Source: Neurospora tetrasperma FGSC 2508 | Lineage: Eukaryota > Ascomycota > Sordariomycetes > Sordariales > Sordariaceae | Assembly: GCF_000213175.1 (NCBI RefSeq) | Contig: NW_009799100.1 | Span: 3,971,099-4,035,098 of the forward strand | Length of the DNA stretch: 64,000 nt | Direction of reading: 5' to 3' | Part shown: in pieces, positions 35,605 to 46,576 of the stretch | Position numbering within the stretch: the stretch's first letter is position 1 | How the letters are laid out: each line of letters starts with the position of its first letter | Notes under the pieces: generated by a model | What the model saw: only the letters and a program-made list of their open reading frames with translations | Database searches by the model: none | What the model was told of the DNA's origin: nothing | Position numbers and translations under genes: made by a program

Positions 35605-36381
35605 CCCCCCCCCCCCCCNNNNNNNNNNNNNNNNNNNNNNNNNNNNNNNNNNNNNNNNNNNNNNNNNNNNNNNNNNNNNNNNNNNNNNNNNNNNNNNNNN
35701 NNNNNNNNNNNNNNNNNNNNNNNNNNNNNNNNNNNNNNNNNNNNNNNNNNNNNNNNNNNNNNNNNNNNNNNNNNNNNNNNNNNNNNNNNNNNNNNNNNNN
35801 NNNNNNNNNNNNNNNNNNNNNNNNNNNNNNNNNNNNNNNNNNNNNNNNNNNNNNNNNNNNNNNNNNNNNNNNNNNNNNNNNNNNNNNNNNNNNNNNNNNN
35901 NNNNNNNNNNNNNNNNNNNNNNNNNNNNNNNNNNNNNNNNNNNNNNNNNNNNNNNNNNNNNNNNNNNNNNNNNNNNNNNNNNNNNNNNNNNNNNNNNNNN
36001 NNNNNNNNNNNNNNNNNNNNNNNNNNNNNNNNNNNNNNNNNNNNNNNNNNNNNNNNNNNNNNNNNNNNNNNNNNNNNNNNNNNNNNNNNNNNNNNNNNNN
36101 NNNNNNNNNNNNNNNNNNNNNNNNNNNNNNNNNNNNNNNNNNNNNNNNNNNNNNNNNNNNNNNNNNNNNNNNNNNNNNNNNNNNNNNNNNNNNNNNNNNN
36201 NNNNNNNNNNNNNNNNNNNNNNNNNNNNNNNNNNNNNNNNNNNNNNNNNNNNNNNNNNNNNNNNNNNNNNNNNNNNNNNNNNNNNNNNNNNNNNNNNNNN
36301 NNNNNNNNNNNNNNNNNNNNNNNNNNNNNNNNNNNNNNNNNNNNNNNNNNNCCCCCCCCCCCCCCCCCCTTTTTTTTTTTT
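35605..36381. other. assembly gap framed by homopolymers
   Basis: 733 N (35619-36351) lie between a 14-base C run on the left and an 18-base C run followed by 12 T on the right. The open frames that read through the N are meaningless. Confidence 0.99.
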
Positions 36382-37631
36382 GAACACGTGGTCTTTCTTC
36401 AGTCAAGGCCGGGAGGAAAACCCGTATTTCCCGGATAGAAAACCTCCAGCTTCGTTGTCGCCGCACATCAAATACTGGCGCGGACCTATTTATCCGGTCC
36501 GTCCTTCACACCTGTCCTCACCGGCATACTGTCTCTTACGAAGAAGAACCCATTTCCTCGCACCACTAACGAAGGTCGCCGCTAACTCGAAGTTGTTTCC
36601 ATTTTGGGATTTCCCTTCCGTATCGTTTCTTCGTGGTTTCGAGAGCTCTGGGTAGGTCTCTCCTTCCAAGTATAAGAAGGCGGTCTCCCCCCCTCTTTCC
36701 TCCTCTCTCTTCTTGTCCCCGTTTATGTTGCTGCCTATATCTCTGTTACCCTACTATCATCATGCAACACCGACCATGTCTGTGGTCGAGGCTGCCAGCC
36801 CTACATGCGGCAATTCCGACGCTGCAGTCGACACTGGAACTACCATTAGGCCCCACTAACTTCGAACGTTATCGGCTGCGACGAGATCTATGGATTCTTC
36901 AGAATCAGCGTTCACTTAAGTTAGCTGAGTCTTCATTCCGTTCTGATTAAGGCAAGGGTAACAAAAACCGAGGATTGCATTGACTGGCTGGGAAGGCAGG
37001 GAGAATCTTCTTCGTTACTGCCTTGTGTATGACTTGTCGCGTCAAGAAAAGAACAACTGCCGGTCAATGGGCGATCTCCTGACGACTGGAAATTGAAAAC
37101 AAACATGGGTGGGAATGATGTCGAAAATAACAGGACTCGAGTGTACCACATGAGCCTTGTGGCTAGCAACGAAAGTTGCTCCGGTCATAACATGCATCAA
37201 AGTTATGCATCGGACGAAGACCACCGGACAAAGAAATAAATGCTTTGTGGACTAGTACCGTATAAACTCGACTATCCCCTCTGAGCGCCGGACATGTGGC
37301 AGAAATCTGCCAGAATTATGCTCTGTGATCACGCATATGCCAGCCAACGTGACTATCCATATCCAGTCAATGGAAACACGAGGATATTTCGTATTTTGTT
37401 AACTTGGGCACATTTGAGTATACAGCGGCTGGCCTTTTTCTGTTAGCTCCCTGCACAAATCTGTCCTTTGTCCGGCGCCCAAGGAGGGATAGTGTTTGGC
37501 CAGTTTCGCGAGTCTACATGGTAGGTCGCTAGAAATGCGTGGCCATATGCAGGGGCAGACATGAAGCTATTAGGTATATAAAGGTAGGAACTCCTGAACC
37601 TCAAGGTATTTTTGAATGAAGATAAACTTGG

Positions 37632-37659
37632 AAAAAAAAAAAAAAAAAAAAAAAAAAAA
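37632..37659. repeat. 28-base poly-A tract
   Basis: An uninterrupted A run. No flanking target-site duplication or retroposed gene was recognised. Confidence 0.9.
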
Positions 37660-37945
37660 GGAAAGACAAGCAGGAAAGCCGGCAAGCGGGAGGAACATGA
37701 ATTAGATTTGAACAGCGGTAGGCACGAGTTATCCAGTACAATGACTGCCAAAAACGCTGCATCAGACCTAGAATATCTAGAGAACTGCATATATACATGC
37801 AGAAGTGACTGGTGCAATATACCTGACCCAGTTACCCGGCACATTTCCTTCCACGACTATATAACTGAACACTTACCTTTTCCTGTTTTTTCTATTTTTT
37901 ATTTTGCGTTCTGTTCACTATAGAAATCTGATGTTCCCCTGTCTT

Positions 37946-38140
37946 ACAGTCCTCAAATTCTGAACAACATTACTAAACGGAACTCATCTGTCCTCAAACC
38001 TTGAACAACATTACTAAACGGAACTCTTCTGTCCTCAAATTTTGAACAATATTCCTAAACGGAACGCATCTGTCCTCAGATCTTGAATAACATGCTTAAA
38101 CGGATGAACATCATTCCTAAACGGAACTCATCTGTCCTGT
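37946..38140. repeat. 41-bp minisatellite
   Basis: Tandem copies begin near 37946, 37987, 38028, 38069 and 38131. Each carries TCTGTCCTC...TTGAACAACAT...CTAAACGGAACTC. The first four starts are exactly 41 bp apart. The fourth copy holds an extra 21-bp partial duplication (second CTAAACGGA), and the fifth is truncated. Confidence 0.9.
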
Positions 38141-38623
38141 CACTCATCTGTCACTTCAAACCTACAAACCTTGCTGAACAACCTTTCTACCCCAGGGACT
38201 GCTGGTTTTCCAACCTTAAAAGGCAATTCCCATCGCACCCGAAAAACCATCTCTTGTTTCATCCATCATCCAAACTTGGGATCCGAGCAAAAAGTTTACT
38301 GCCAGACGAAAAGGCATTAACCATCGACAACCCCCCCTCCCACTCAGACAAATCAGGAACACCCATCGACTCCTGACCACCGACCACCGACCAGCAACTA
38401 GCAAGCATCATCCACCCCCTTTGCGATCAACATCGGAGGGTCAACATTACATTCTGAGCCAACGTCGTTTGTTAGCAAGTCGTCGTGTTCACAACCCGAT
38501 CACCTCAAACCGTCAAATTCTCGACGCGACCGATCATCAGACCTCGGCAAAAGTGCCAATCGACTATCTACCGGTGACTAGACCACGCGCACGACAGGAA
38601 AGAAGTGGTCAGTAAACGCAACC

Positions 38624-39084
38624 ATGCCTTCTAAGAAACAAAGGCAGCATCACTGGTAAGTCCGACCCCGAGCGAGTTCGCGCAGTTGCCCCGCCTGCTG
38701 CGAAGTCCACAACGCTTCGTACTTTTTGACTGTTGAATCCAGACTGCTAACCAAACGCCGCTGAAAATGCACAGCCCGGTGTGTACGCTCGTGGGCAATG
38801 TACGCTGCCTCAAGAAGCAGCACTGGCGCCCATGCGAGATCCACGGCAAAAGCGGCCATCATGGAGATTTTTCGGTCTGCGTGAAGTGTGACGGAAGTGA
38901 GAAGCGCGCAGAGAAGGCAGAACGGATTGAACGTCAGAAGGAGAGGGAGGAGCAGGAGAGACTCCGAAAGGAAGAAGCCGAACGGAAGAAACGTGAGGCG
39001 TACGAGGCGAAGCGGGCCGAGAAAGAGAAGGCTCGCCAAGCGAAGCATGAAAGTAAAGATGCGAAGAAGAAGGAGGAAAGATGA
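38624..39084 (+). CDS. small Cys/His-rich protein with charged helical tail, two exons
   Basis: Exons are 38624-38655 and 38775-39084, giving 113 aa. The N-terminal half has a zinc-finger-like set of ligands: C11, C14, C22, C31, H34, H39, H40, C46 and C49 (CPVC ... CEIH ... CVKC). The C-terminal half is a long Lys/Glu/Arg helix (EREEQERLRKEEAERKKREA). The intron (38656-38774) has GTAAGT, a GCTAAC branch and CACAG, and it creates the first CPVC knuckle at the junction. That coincidence supports the model. No named family is recognised; a nucleic-acid-binding small protein is plausible. Confidence 0.7.
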
Positions 39085-40681
39085 AATGTTGCGAGCAGGA
39101 AGAGGCAAATGGGATGACGCAGAAAGGAGAAGGGGCAGAGAAGGCTTCTGGCAGAGATGGACTCTTGAGTTCAACCAAGCAAGCAAGTCAAGACACAGCG
39201 TGGAAGGGAGGAAATTGGAAGAGAGGTGGTGATGGCTTTCAATTATCGTTCACGCAACACTCCGGCACTTTTTTGCAATGAAGTCACCACCACAACGCCC
39301 CATATGTTAGGATCAATACATGAGATCCGACTAAAAACAAAACGCAAAGTCCCCAAAACTGAACCTATTGTGAAACGTGAATATGACTGTAGTTTCTCAA
39401 ACGTGAATATGACTGTAATTGTTCAAAAGAGAATCCCCACCCCCCTCCCCCTTGTGAATATGCATGTACACCTATCCGTCCATCTGGCCCACACCTAGTC
39501 GAAGCTCTTCGACGTAGGTTCCAGGATATAATTCAATCGAAAGGCCCAGTACCATATCTCACCCGCTGTTTGGAAAAGAAAAGAAAAGAAGAAGAAAATT
39601 ATAATACTTACAATGCGGGAGCAACTGACAACCTTGTATTGTTTGGTGTGCGCACCGTTCCTGGTATTGCGGTTCCCTTTTGGAAGCCATGCTTTGATAG
39701 ATCGCTAATCCAAGTACTCCTATATGTCAGGTATACTTGTCGCCTTCCATTTACCAGGTAGTAAGGGCAAGTGACTCGATTCCTCCTTTCCGTTCGCATA
39801 TCTGGTTGACCACATATTCAGTCAATTTAGCTCCGATGAAGTCACTTGCCGATGATGCCGAGTCGGAAGAGAAGGTAAATAGGTGGTGACGCATAGCCTC
39901 TCCCGCGCTGGAACAGTCATGAGTCCATTACCAGGTTCGGACGAGTTCCTGACTTGGGCACTATGGCTTCGGAATCTTGATAAGCAAGAGGTTGAAAGGC
40001 TGGATCTCGCTCGTGGGTTGATGGCGGGTATAGTGTCTGTCGATTAGCTGACCGGACATTTTTCCAGGACCAAGGCCGTTGTTGTTGGAGTTTAAAGTGC
40101 TGTCATCGCTGGGGGTTGTCGTTCCGGAGAGATAAAGACTAAAAGGTAAGCATGTAGTGCGCTTGCAATCGTGAGACTAAAACTGACATCCTTCATGCAA
40201 TGCTATCAAGATAACTTCAATAAGAGTGAGACAAGTCAAGGATTACAAAACTCGGGAGGATAAGGTGGGAACATCGGGGGACTGCTAAGAAACACAAGAC
40301 AAAGAAAAACTGGTATACAGCCGAGGTGCATTAGTCAAGTCAAGACAAAGCGCTTGCTCTTTCCTGACCTCGGTAATGGTATCGATTATTGACGCTTGAT
40401 CAGCTCCCCGAAGTTGTAGCAAACACAACCACCATGGCCCTGAAATCCACTTACGCACTAACAGCAAAACAGATCAGAAGGGGAACGGAGCAGAAAACAC
40501 ATGAACCAGGGAGAAAAGATAAACCCTTGACCTGATCAGATGTCCACTGTATTAACTCAAGAAAGCCATGCTGCTTCTTGAAACCGGCTCCAAAAACGCT
40601 TTGTAGGTGGTGGGAATCCCCCTTCCTCCCCACATTCGACACTTTTTCTGTTCTCCTTCGCAAACACTCTCCATGTAATAT
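39085..40681. other. spacer between convergent genes
   Basis: No supportable gene, tRNA or repeat was recognised. Confidence 0.45.
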
Positions 40682-41468
40682 TTAATCCAGCGCCATCCTC
40701 CAAAGACCATCACCAAGGAAATGCGCCTCCTCGATCACCGGGCCCTTGCCCTTCTCCTTGATCTCCTTAGTCCCCGCAACCAGCACTCCAACTGCGCAAG
40801 CCTCCTCCTTGCCCTCAGCCAGGACGACAACAGGTTCGCCCTTCTCCAGCTCGCGACTCCAGTGTCCTTCCTCATCAGCGCCCTCATTGGGCACCTCGAT
40901 CTCGTCGTTCTCGACCTCGGCAGCGCTCTTCTCCCTCGGCGGCCTCTCATGCGGCTGCGGCAGGCGCCCGCCCTTGCTCGTCAGGCCGGGGGCCATCAGG
41001 GTGGCGCCACTCAAAACGAAGCGGATGGCGCCGCGGTCTATCCTAATGGTGGGGAAGCATTGCGGGAAGCGGTGGACGAGCTTGAGGTGGGGCACAATGG
41101 TGTTTTGTTGCGAGGGCGTGTCGGCCTGGAAGAAGAGCGGGGTGGTTCCATCAATGACGTAGAGCGACACGCGGTCGGGAAGCTTGATCTGCTCGAGCGA
41201 GGCCTTCTTAGGGATGATGTCGTCGATGTGAGGGGTCAGGAGCGGGTAGGTGGTCAGCAGCGACTGGCGCAAGTTGCGCTGGATCGAGGATTTGAGCTTT
41301 TGTTTGGGCGAGGGGGTGATACTGTTTGGAGAGAGAAGAGTTAGCGGATGTCGGAGAAGTGGTGTAATGGCGGACGGGTAGTAGAGTGACGTTGGTAAGG
41401 GGATATGGCAAAGGAGGGCAGGTGAAGCTATGTTTAGAGCGGTGGATGGCATACTCCTTCTTGAACAT
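40682..41468 (-). CDS. TMA20: TMA20/MCT-1 translation factor with PUA domain, two exons
   Basis: TMA20 works with TMA22/DENR on the 40S ribosomal subunit in recycling and reinitiation. Exons are 41468-41455 (14 nt, MFKK plus two bases) and 41321-40682, giving 217 aa. The start MFKKDITPSPKQKLKSSIQR is typical of the family. The N-terminal domain continues to IIPKKASLEQIKLPDRVSLY. The PUA core contains PTIRIDRGAIRFVLSGATLM and GLTSKGG. Compared with yeast (181 aa), an acidic insert of roughly 35 residues (about 165-200, rich in Glu) interrupts the PUA domain. The intron (41322-41454, GTATGC, branch GCTAAC, CAG) is well formed. The assignment is confident; the role of the insert is unknown. Confidence 0.9.
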
Positions 41469-42093
41469 TGTGGCGGTATTTGCGACTTGGCGACCTTGTA
41501 AAATTATATGTTTTTAGAGTATATCAGATATCTGTAGGTGTGGAATTCGTGGTCGTCGTTTTGGCGAGTCTCGATGTAGGGACCGTCAAGCTGGGATATG
41601 TGTGTCGCTAAGTGAGGTGAACAATGGAAACAAAGTGCTCCTCGCTGGAATCAATGGAGCTGGCTGGCGATAGGCGACGGTCGCGACGGCCAAGGCGATT
41701 CATGGCGGGGGAGGGGAAGAAGTCGAAGGTGGGGCCTCGACCTCGATCTGCCAAGACCGCCCTGCTGGGATCTGTGCAGCAGTTAACAGCCGCGCCAAAG
41801 CAGCCGGCGACCAGGGTGTGTCGTCATAGCGCAGCCGATAGAGGGGACGGTCGACGGCGATAAGGACATGGATACAAAGGGTCTCCGGGGCAACGGCCTC
41901 TATCGTCAGCCGTCAAGGTACTCACAGTAAGTTATGGCAGGGTGAGACTATATATGAATTCATCGCATTCGTTAAACACAGCGCCATGCTGGTATCTCCA
42001 TAACTCATTAACTCGCTCGCTTCACAACTCCAGGTCATGCCATCATATCCTCAAGCCTGGTATAGCCATTCCATCACCGCTCTTTGTTCCCCC
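41469..42093. other. spacer upstream of TMA20
   Basis: Includes the TMA20 promoter and the 3' flank of the I78 inhibitor gene. No gene was recognised. Confidence 0.45.
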
Positions 42094-42431
42094 TTAACCA
42101 TGGACAACGTGGCTGACCTTCCCATCCTCGCCGACATGTACGTTGAGACGGTCAGGGTTAAAGTCTTTCGTGACCATCGAACCCGGCTCGATGATGCGGG
42201 TTGGCTTTGGGAGATCGGACTTGCAGAAGGTCTGTAGGCAGAAGAGAAAAGGAAGAGGGTCAGCTTCCATGCTTGGACGCCATCTCTGTCTTGCCATTCT
42301 CAACCAGGGGATGTTCTTACAGTCTCCGAAGTGTGGTCAGCGAGTGTCTTGCCGCACAACTTGTTCATCCACTCCTCCGTCTTCTGGACCGCGGGGTCGT
42401 TGGTGGTAACGCCGGGGACAACGAGAGGCAT
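42094..42431 (-). CDS. I78-family peptidase inhibitor, two exons
   Basis: Exons are 42431-42321 and 42231-42094, giving 82 aa. The C-terminal half carries the I78 signature: TRIIEPGSMVTKDFNPDRLN followed by VHVGEDGKVSHVVHG. The start MPLVVPGVTTND resembles fungal elastase inhibitors of the AFLEI/AFUEI type, which block serine peptidases by a substrate-like loop. Two cysteines (residues 26 and 40) may form a disulfide. There is no signal peptide, so it acts inside the cell or leaves by a non-classical route. The intron (42232-42320, GTAAGA, branch GCTGAC, ACAG) is phase 0. It is too short and too split to show as one long ORF, yet the family match is strong. Confidence 0.88.
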
Positions 42432-44058
42432 TTTGTCGGATATGCGTAGTGTCAAAGTTGATCAAGTTCTTGTTTTGTTTTGAAGTATTGTCTTGTATTT
42501 TTCCAAACTTTCTTAGCGTGCAGGTGTCTTGGGTATAACGAGAGATGTTGATGTTGTTTTTGTTGTGGTTCCTTATATAGAGACCCGACAAATGAACTTC
42601 CCCTCAGTGTGCTGGAAGCCAAGGTGATGACGTAGCAACCTGAACTCATCGCTAAGCCACATTCGTCACGGGGACAAAATGGGCTATGGTGTGAAGCTGT
42701 GAGGCTTAGTTGGTATGTCTGATCAGAACTAACAACTGAAACTGAACAGAACAAATTGAACTTAGCTCAGTCCTGCGCTCACAGACTCTCGTTGAATTTG
42801 GCTCCAGCAACACGCATCAATCCGAAAACCTACACTCATTTTCGACACATTATAGATTGGATTCGTAACTGGATTTGCGTACTGGTAGGTCAAGGTCAGG
42901 AGAACAAGCTCGGCGTCTCAGCGGACAAGGGTCTTTTCTCGAGCCCGCCGTCAACAACCCTTGCTGTTTCCCCCGCTTCAAACATATGCCGATGTGAATT
43001 AGTGCAACAAATCGACGCGCTACAACAGCGAAAGCAAAAAGATGTCTACGAGAAGAAAAAATAACATACAACACCTGGGATTCGCTGGTCGTCACCGACC
43101 CAACTACTAGTCAGGCGATTGGTAGCTTATCTATGGGAGAGCGGACGGGATCCCGAGTTTTCTACCATCTATGGTCGTATGTGATAATTGTGGTCGGAAG
43201 AAGTACTTATAAACGGGGGTCGTGTGTATTGGGTAAACCATCGGGAAAAGTGCCGCCGACGAGGTGCGAGGTTCGCAACATCAGTTCACATGACAGCGCA
43301 TGATCTTCAACACTTGATGGCTTGTCCAAGACAGCCGGTTTAGCGTAAAGACCTAATTGGTTCCTTTTTCTTTCCTCGAGACTCCACAGGAGAAGAGATT
43401 GATTACCTAGGTATCTCGAGTCATTCAAGGGTAAATGTTGTCGAGTTCTTCTGTTTTGTTCCGTCTGATGGCTGGATGTTTCAACATGCGGTCAGGGTTA
43501 GGGCCTAGCATGCCATGTCGATCGAATTCTGGGGGAGCTGAAGCTTCACAATGACGCAACACGATGGGGAACTGCTGCTTCGTTGTGGTCCATGCTGCTT
43601 TTCGGCTTCTGCCACCTTAACGGCCGGAAGTTTCCAAAAAGTCAAGTTGAAAGGACTCGAGTGTCAAGCCACACGGGAAAAGAGTTCCGAAGGTGAACAA
43701 AGATGTGGTAAACTGAACAGCATTGATCTTGATCGAGGTGACCCGTCGTCAGGTGGCAGCCCGCGTGTGGCCCGGAGAACGGGACTGGCTGACAGTGGTG
43801 AATGGGTGTTGCCGTGCGGCCATGACGGTGGGACTGACTGCCCGCAATCGCATGCTGCGGGACCTCTGTGCGGACGATAGTGTACATAGCACCTAATGTG
43901 ATCCCCCACTTCAGTTCCTATGCTGAGGAAGCTGGACTCGGATTTTGCCTTTGACATCTCTTGACTCGACACCCGTGAACCAACAATTTCCATCTCACAT
44001 CGAATCGACTTTCCGCCCAAAGCAGCCCCGCGCATTATTGGCATTCGCTGTCGCCATT
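42432..44058. promoter_or_regulatory. divergent interval between the I78 inhibitor and Atg33-like genes
   Basis: Holds both promoters. Only short unsupported ORFs are seen, and no RNA gene was recognised. Confidence 0.4.
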
Positions 44059-44915
44059 ATGACTACGAGAGGCGTTTCCGTCCTCAAGTTTGTAGGGACT
44101 GTGTCCCTCGGGCTCCTAACAGTACGTCCATCTCTCCCGCGCCTCTTCTTTTCCACTGCTGGGACCATTGTTATTGTGTACTTCGGCACTCGTTTTTTCT
44201 CTATCGTGTTATTGAGGAATAGGATTGAAGAATCGAGCTTGGAACATGGATTCACTTTATCGCACGCTGATTAGGATTTCCCATCGCTAACCATCAACTT
44301 CTTGCATAGGGCGTGTCTTTCACCCTCTCGACCCTCACGATTCCCGCCCTCCTGACCCTTCCCTCCGCAAACGATGCCGCGCGCGCGCTCGAATCGCTAT
44401 CCACCTCGGCCAAGAAGCACCTGCGCACGCTGAGCACCATCTCGGGCTCCGCCTTCGCCATCGCCTACTACCTTTCCCCGCGTGCCTACCGCCACCCGTA
44501 CCTGATCTACACCTCGCTACTCGTGTTCGGCTCCCGCTTCATCACCTCGGGCTTCTTTGGCCCTTACTTTAGCTTCATCACCCCCGCCGTCCCCGCCTCG
44601 TTTTCGTCCGGCATGTCCTCCGTCTCGTTCGTGACCGCCCGCAGCAGCCAGCAGAAGAAGAAGAGCAGCACGCCGCGCGGCTTGGAGGCTAGCTACGAGG
44701 TTCTTGGTGATCCCTCCCACAGCGAGGCGACTTCGGGCTCGGAGGATGTCGAGGAGGAGCTGGCTAATGTTAATGGCGAGGAGGTCCGTGCCAACGTGGA
44801 GGTGTTCTTGAAGAAGAACATTGTCCAGAGCGTTGTGGCTGGCGTTGCGTTCTTGATGTCCGTTGTTGGCATCTGGGGCGATGGGCTGGGACAGCAGATT
44901 ATTGTCATTGCTTGA
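44059..44915 (+). CDS. ATG33: Atg33/Scm4-like mitochondrial membrane protein, two exons
   Basis: Exons are 44059-44121 and 44310-44915, giving 222 aa. The N-terminus (VSVLKFVGTVSLGLLTGVSF) is a membrane span built across the splice junction. A second and third hydrophobic region surround SPRAYRHPYLIYTSLLVFGS, and the C-terminal span VAGVAFLMSVVGIWGDGLG ends the protein. An acidic loop (SEATSGSEDVEEELANVNGE) separates them. The YRHPYLxY block and the closing VxGxxGDG pattern resemble yeast Atg33, an outer-mitochondrial-membrane protein used in mitophagy, and its relative Scm4. Identity over the rest is low, so the call is by pattern. The intron (44122-44309, GTACGT, branch GCTAAC, TAG) is phase 0. 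Confidence 0.65.
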
Positions 44916-45485
44916 AGTGATGAGTATGGAATGCGGGAAAGGGAGGTTGCGTGACTGTGACTCTCCAGAGAGGTGAGAACGTCAGGAGAAGCAACAGATT
45001 ATGCTGATGTTGTAACCTGGTTTTGCAGAGAGCTCAAGGGCTCGGTTGACTGAGGAAGAAGGATGCGAGGACGTTGATCGTCATTTTCCCGATCTGGATG
45101 GCGGAAATACATCTTTCGATCGTTGTAGAGACAGCACACACGTGTGCTCTTTCATATATCATCAACTTATGGTTATCTGGGAGGAAGACTTACATGGTAA
45201 AGGTGCACGAGAATGTATCTAACGGAACAAATGGGAGTTTTGGATTGTTTTCACGCTGGTTTCATCTACTATAACGGTCCATCCCAACGTGGGCTTCCGA
45301 GTCGCTCGCAAAGTAGTTTTCTGCCGAAAACACCATCTCCCGGATCCTTCTTTCTCGCGAGCATGCAATTCGGACAATTTAACGCATGCTTTACCTTGTC
45401 TTTCTGATATCTAGACCGAAAATTTGCGTATAAGCACTGACTTTATAGGTATTCAATGTGAAGTCATCTTCAACAACAACCACAA
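44916..45485. other. spacer before the tRNA gene
   Basis: 3' flank of the Atg33-like gene. Nothing else was recognised. Confidence 0.45.
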
Positions 45486-45576
45486 GGCAAGATGGCCGAG
45501 CGGTCTAAGGCGCTGTGTTCAGGATTCCTGAGTATCGCAGTCCGAAAGGGCGTGGGTTCGAATCCCACTCTTGTCA
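45486..45576 (+). tRNA. tRNA-Leu(CAG) with an 11-nt intron
   Basis: The acceptor stem GGCAAGA/TCTTGTC (one G-U pair) ends with discriminator A at 45576. The D arm is GCC...GGC, and the anticodon stem is CTGTG/CGCAG. A short variable arm TCCGAAAGG follows, then a T arm GTGGG-TTCGAAT-CCCAC. The anticodon-loop region is 18 nt long, so an 11-nt intron (45524-45534) lies one base after anticodon CAG (45520-45522). The intron contains CTG, which can pair with the anticodon as in other fungal pre-tRNAs. Internal A and B boxes are intact. A short T run follows at about 45581. Confidence 0.93.
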
Positions 45577-46576
45577 TAGCTTTTGCATTTTGATGCACAG
45601 TGATCTCGATATCATTTGTCTCTTTTTTTGCATTTTCGTTCTTTACGTCATGGTTTGTGATTTTTGCTGCTCCTACCTCCCACTGCAAAGAATAGTCTCA
45701 AGTGGTACTATGTAGTCAATATACTGTTCTGCCTTACCAAGCGGCAGCAATTCCTATACATATCATTGTATTCTTGAATCAATCTCGCCTTCTTCTTATA
45801 CGCAACTGAGAATAGCTTTGTCTTTTATGACAGTTGAGAACACCAGCCGTGAGCTACCGTAAGGCCCCATTTGGGCCACTGTTCGAGGCTACGGCTCTTT
45901 CTTAGGTCGAGGTATACCCGGACTTCGGTACCGACAAAGCCGGGGCAGCAAGACCCAGCTTCCGAGGAACAACGGAAAGCCACACCCGCGTTACTACCAA
46001 TTGCCCACAATGACCGGGGAACGAAAGCTGATCCCGTGTAGCCGAAGACAGAGGACATCAGCCAATGGTTTCTACAAGGCATTATCCGAACTTGACCCAT
46101 AAAGACCGGGATGTTTCCCCGGGGGAAGGCTGGACAGACACTCTTTGTTTTCATCAGAGTCCCGTTCGAGAAACAATCTATTGTTCACGGAATGGGCCGT
46201 AAGGCAGCCCTCCACATTGTTCAGGCGAGTTGTGTGTATAAATGGTGGCGGCTCCCGCCATGTTTCTGGAAGTTTTCCTCGAATTCATCAGGCGGCACAT
46301 CTCGGGAATTACATCAATATCACAAAGACGTCACCAGCTCCATAACAACGAGTGTCGCTGCTGAGTATCAGGAGAAAGACTTCATTTTTTAAACCATATT
46401 TGACTTCAGGTTGCCTTTGACAAGGCCAATCACCGTTCACGGACAATATCCCATGCCACTACCTCCGAGGCACATCCCTCACTGGTAGAGGGATCTATTT
46501 GAAGACCTCCGATTCCCTTTACACTCCCAATTACCAAATCCCTATTTTCCGTGTGTCAAACTAACCACGCATATAG
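45577..46576. other. interval between the tRNA and the intron-module array
   Basis: No gene was recognised. If the downstream array is transcribed on the plus strand, its promoter is probably here. A branch-plus-acceptor pair (ACTAACC ... TATAG at 46576) just before the first module suggests still another intron to the left, with an unassigned donor. Confidence 0.4.

Larger units (their letters stand above)
36382..38623. other. gene-poor interval right of the gap
   Basis: A TATA-like TATAAGAAGG near 36671 and a CT-rich leader precede two tiny overlapping frames at about 36762-36950. One of them is a 27-codon frame starting MSVVEAASPTCGNSDAAV. Neither has support beyond the leader. The rest holds a poly-A tract and a minisatellite, listed separately. 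Confidence 0.4.

Noticed and set aside
35590-36466. Open frames of 265 and 290 codons across the N block
   Set aside because: They consist of unknown bases plus homopolymer C.
36762-36950. Tiny overlapping frames behind a TATA-like site and CT-rich leader
   Set aside because: Two frames overlap, neither is conserved to my knowledge and no splice continuation is clear; kept only as a note in the spacer entry.
37632-37659. Poly-A tract as the tail of a retroposed element
   Set aside because: No target-site duplication or element body was seen next to it.
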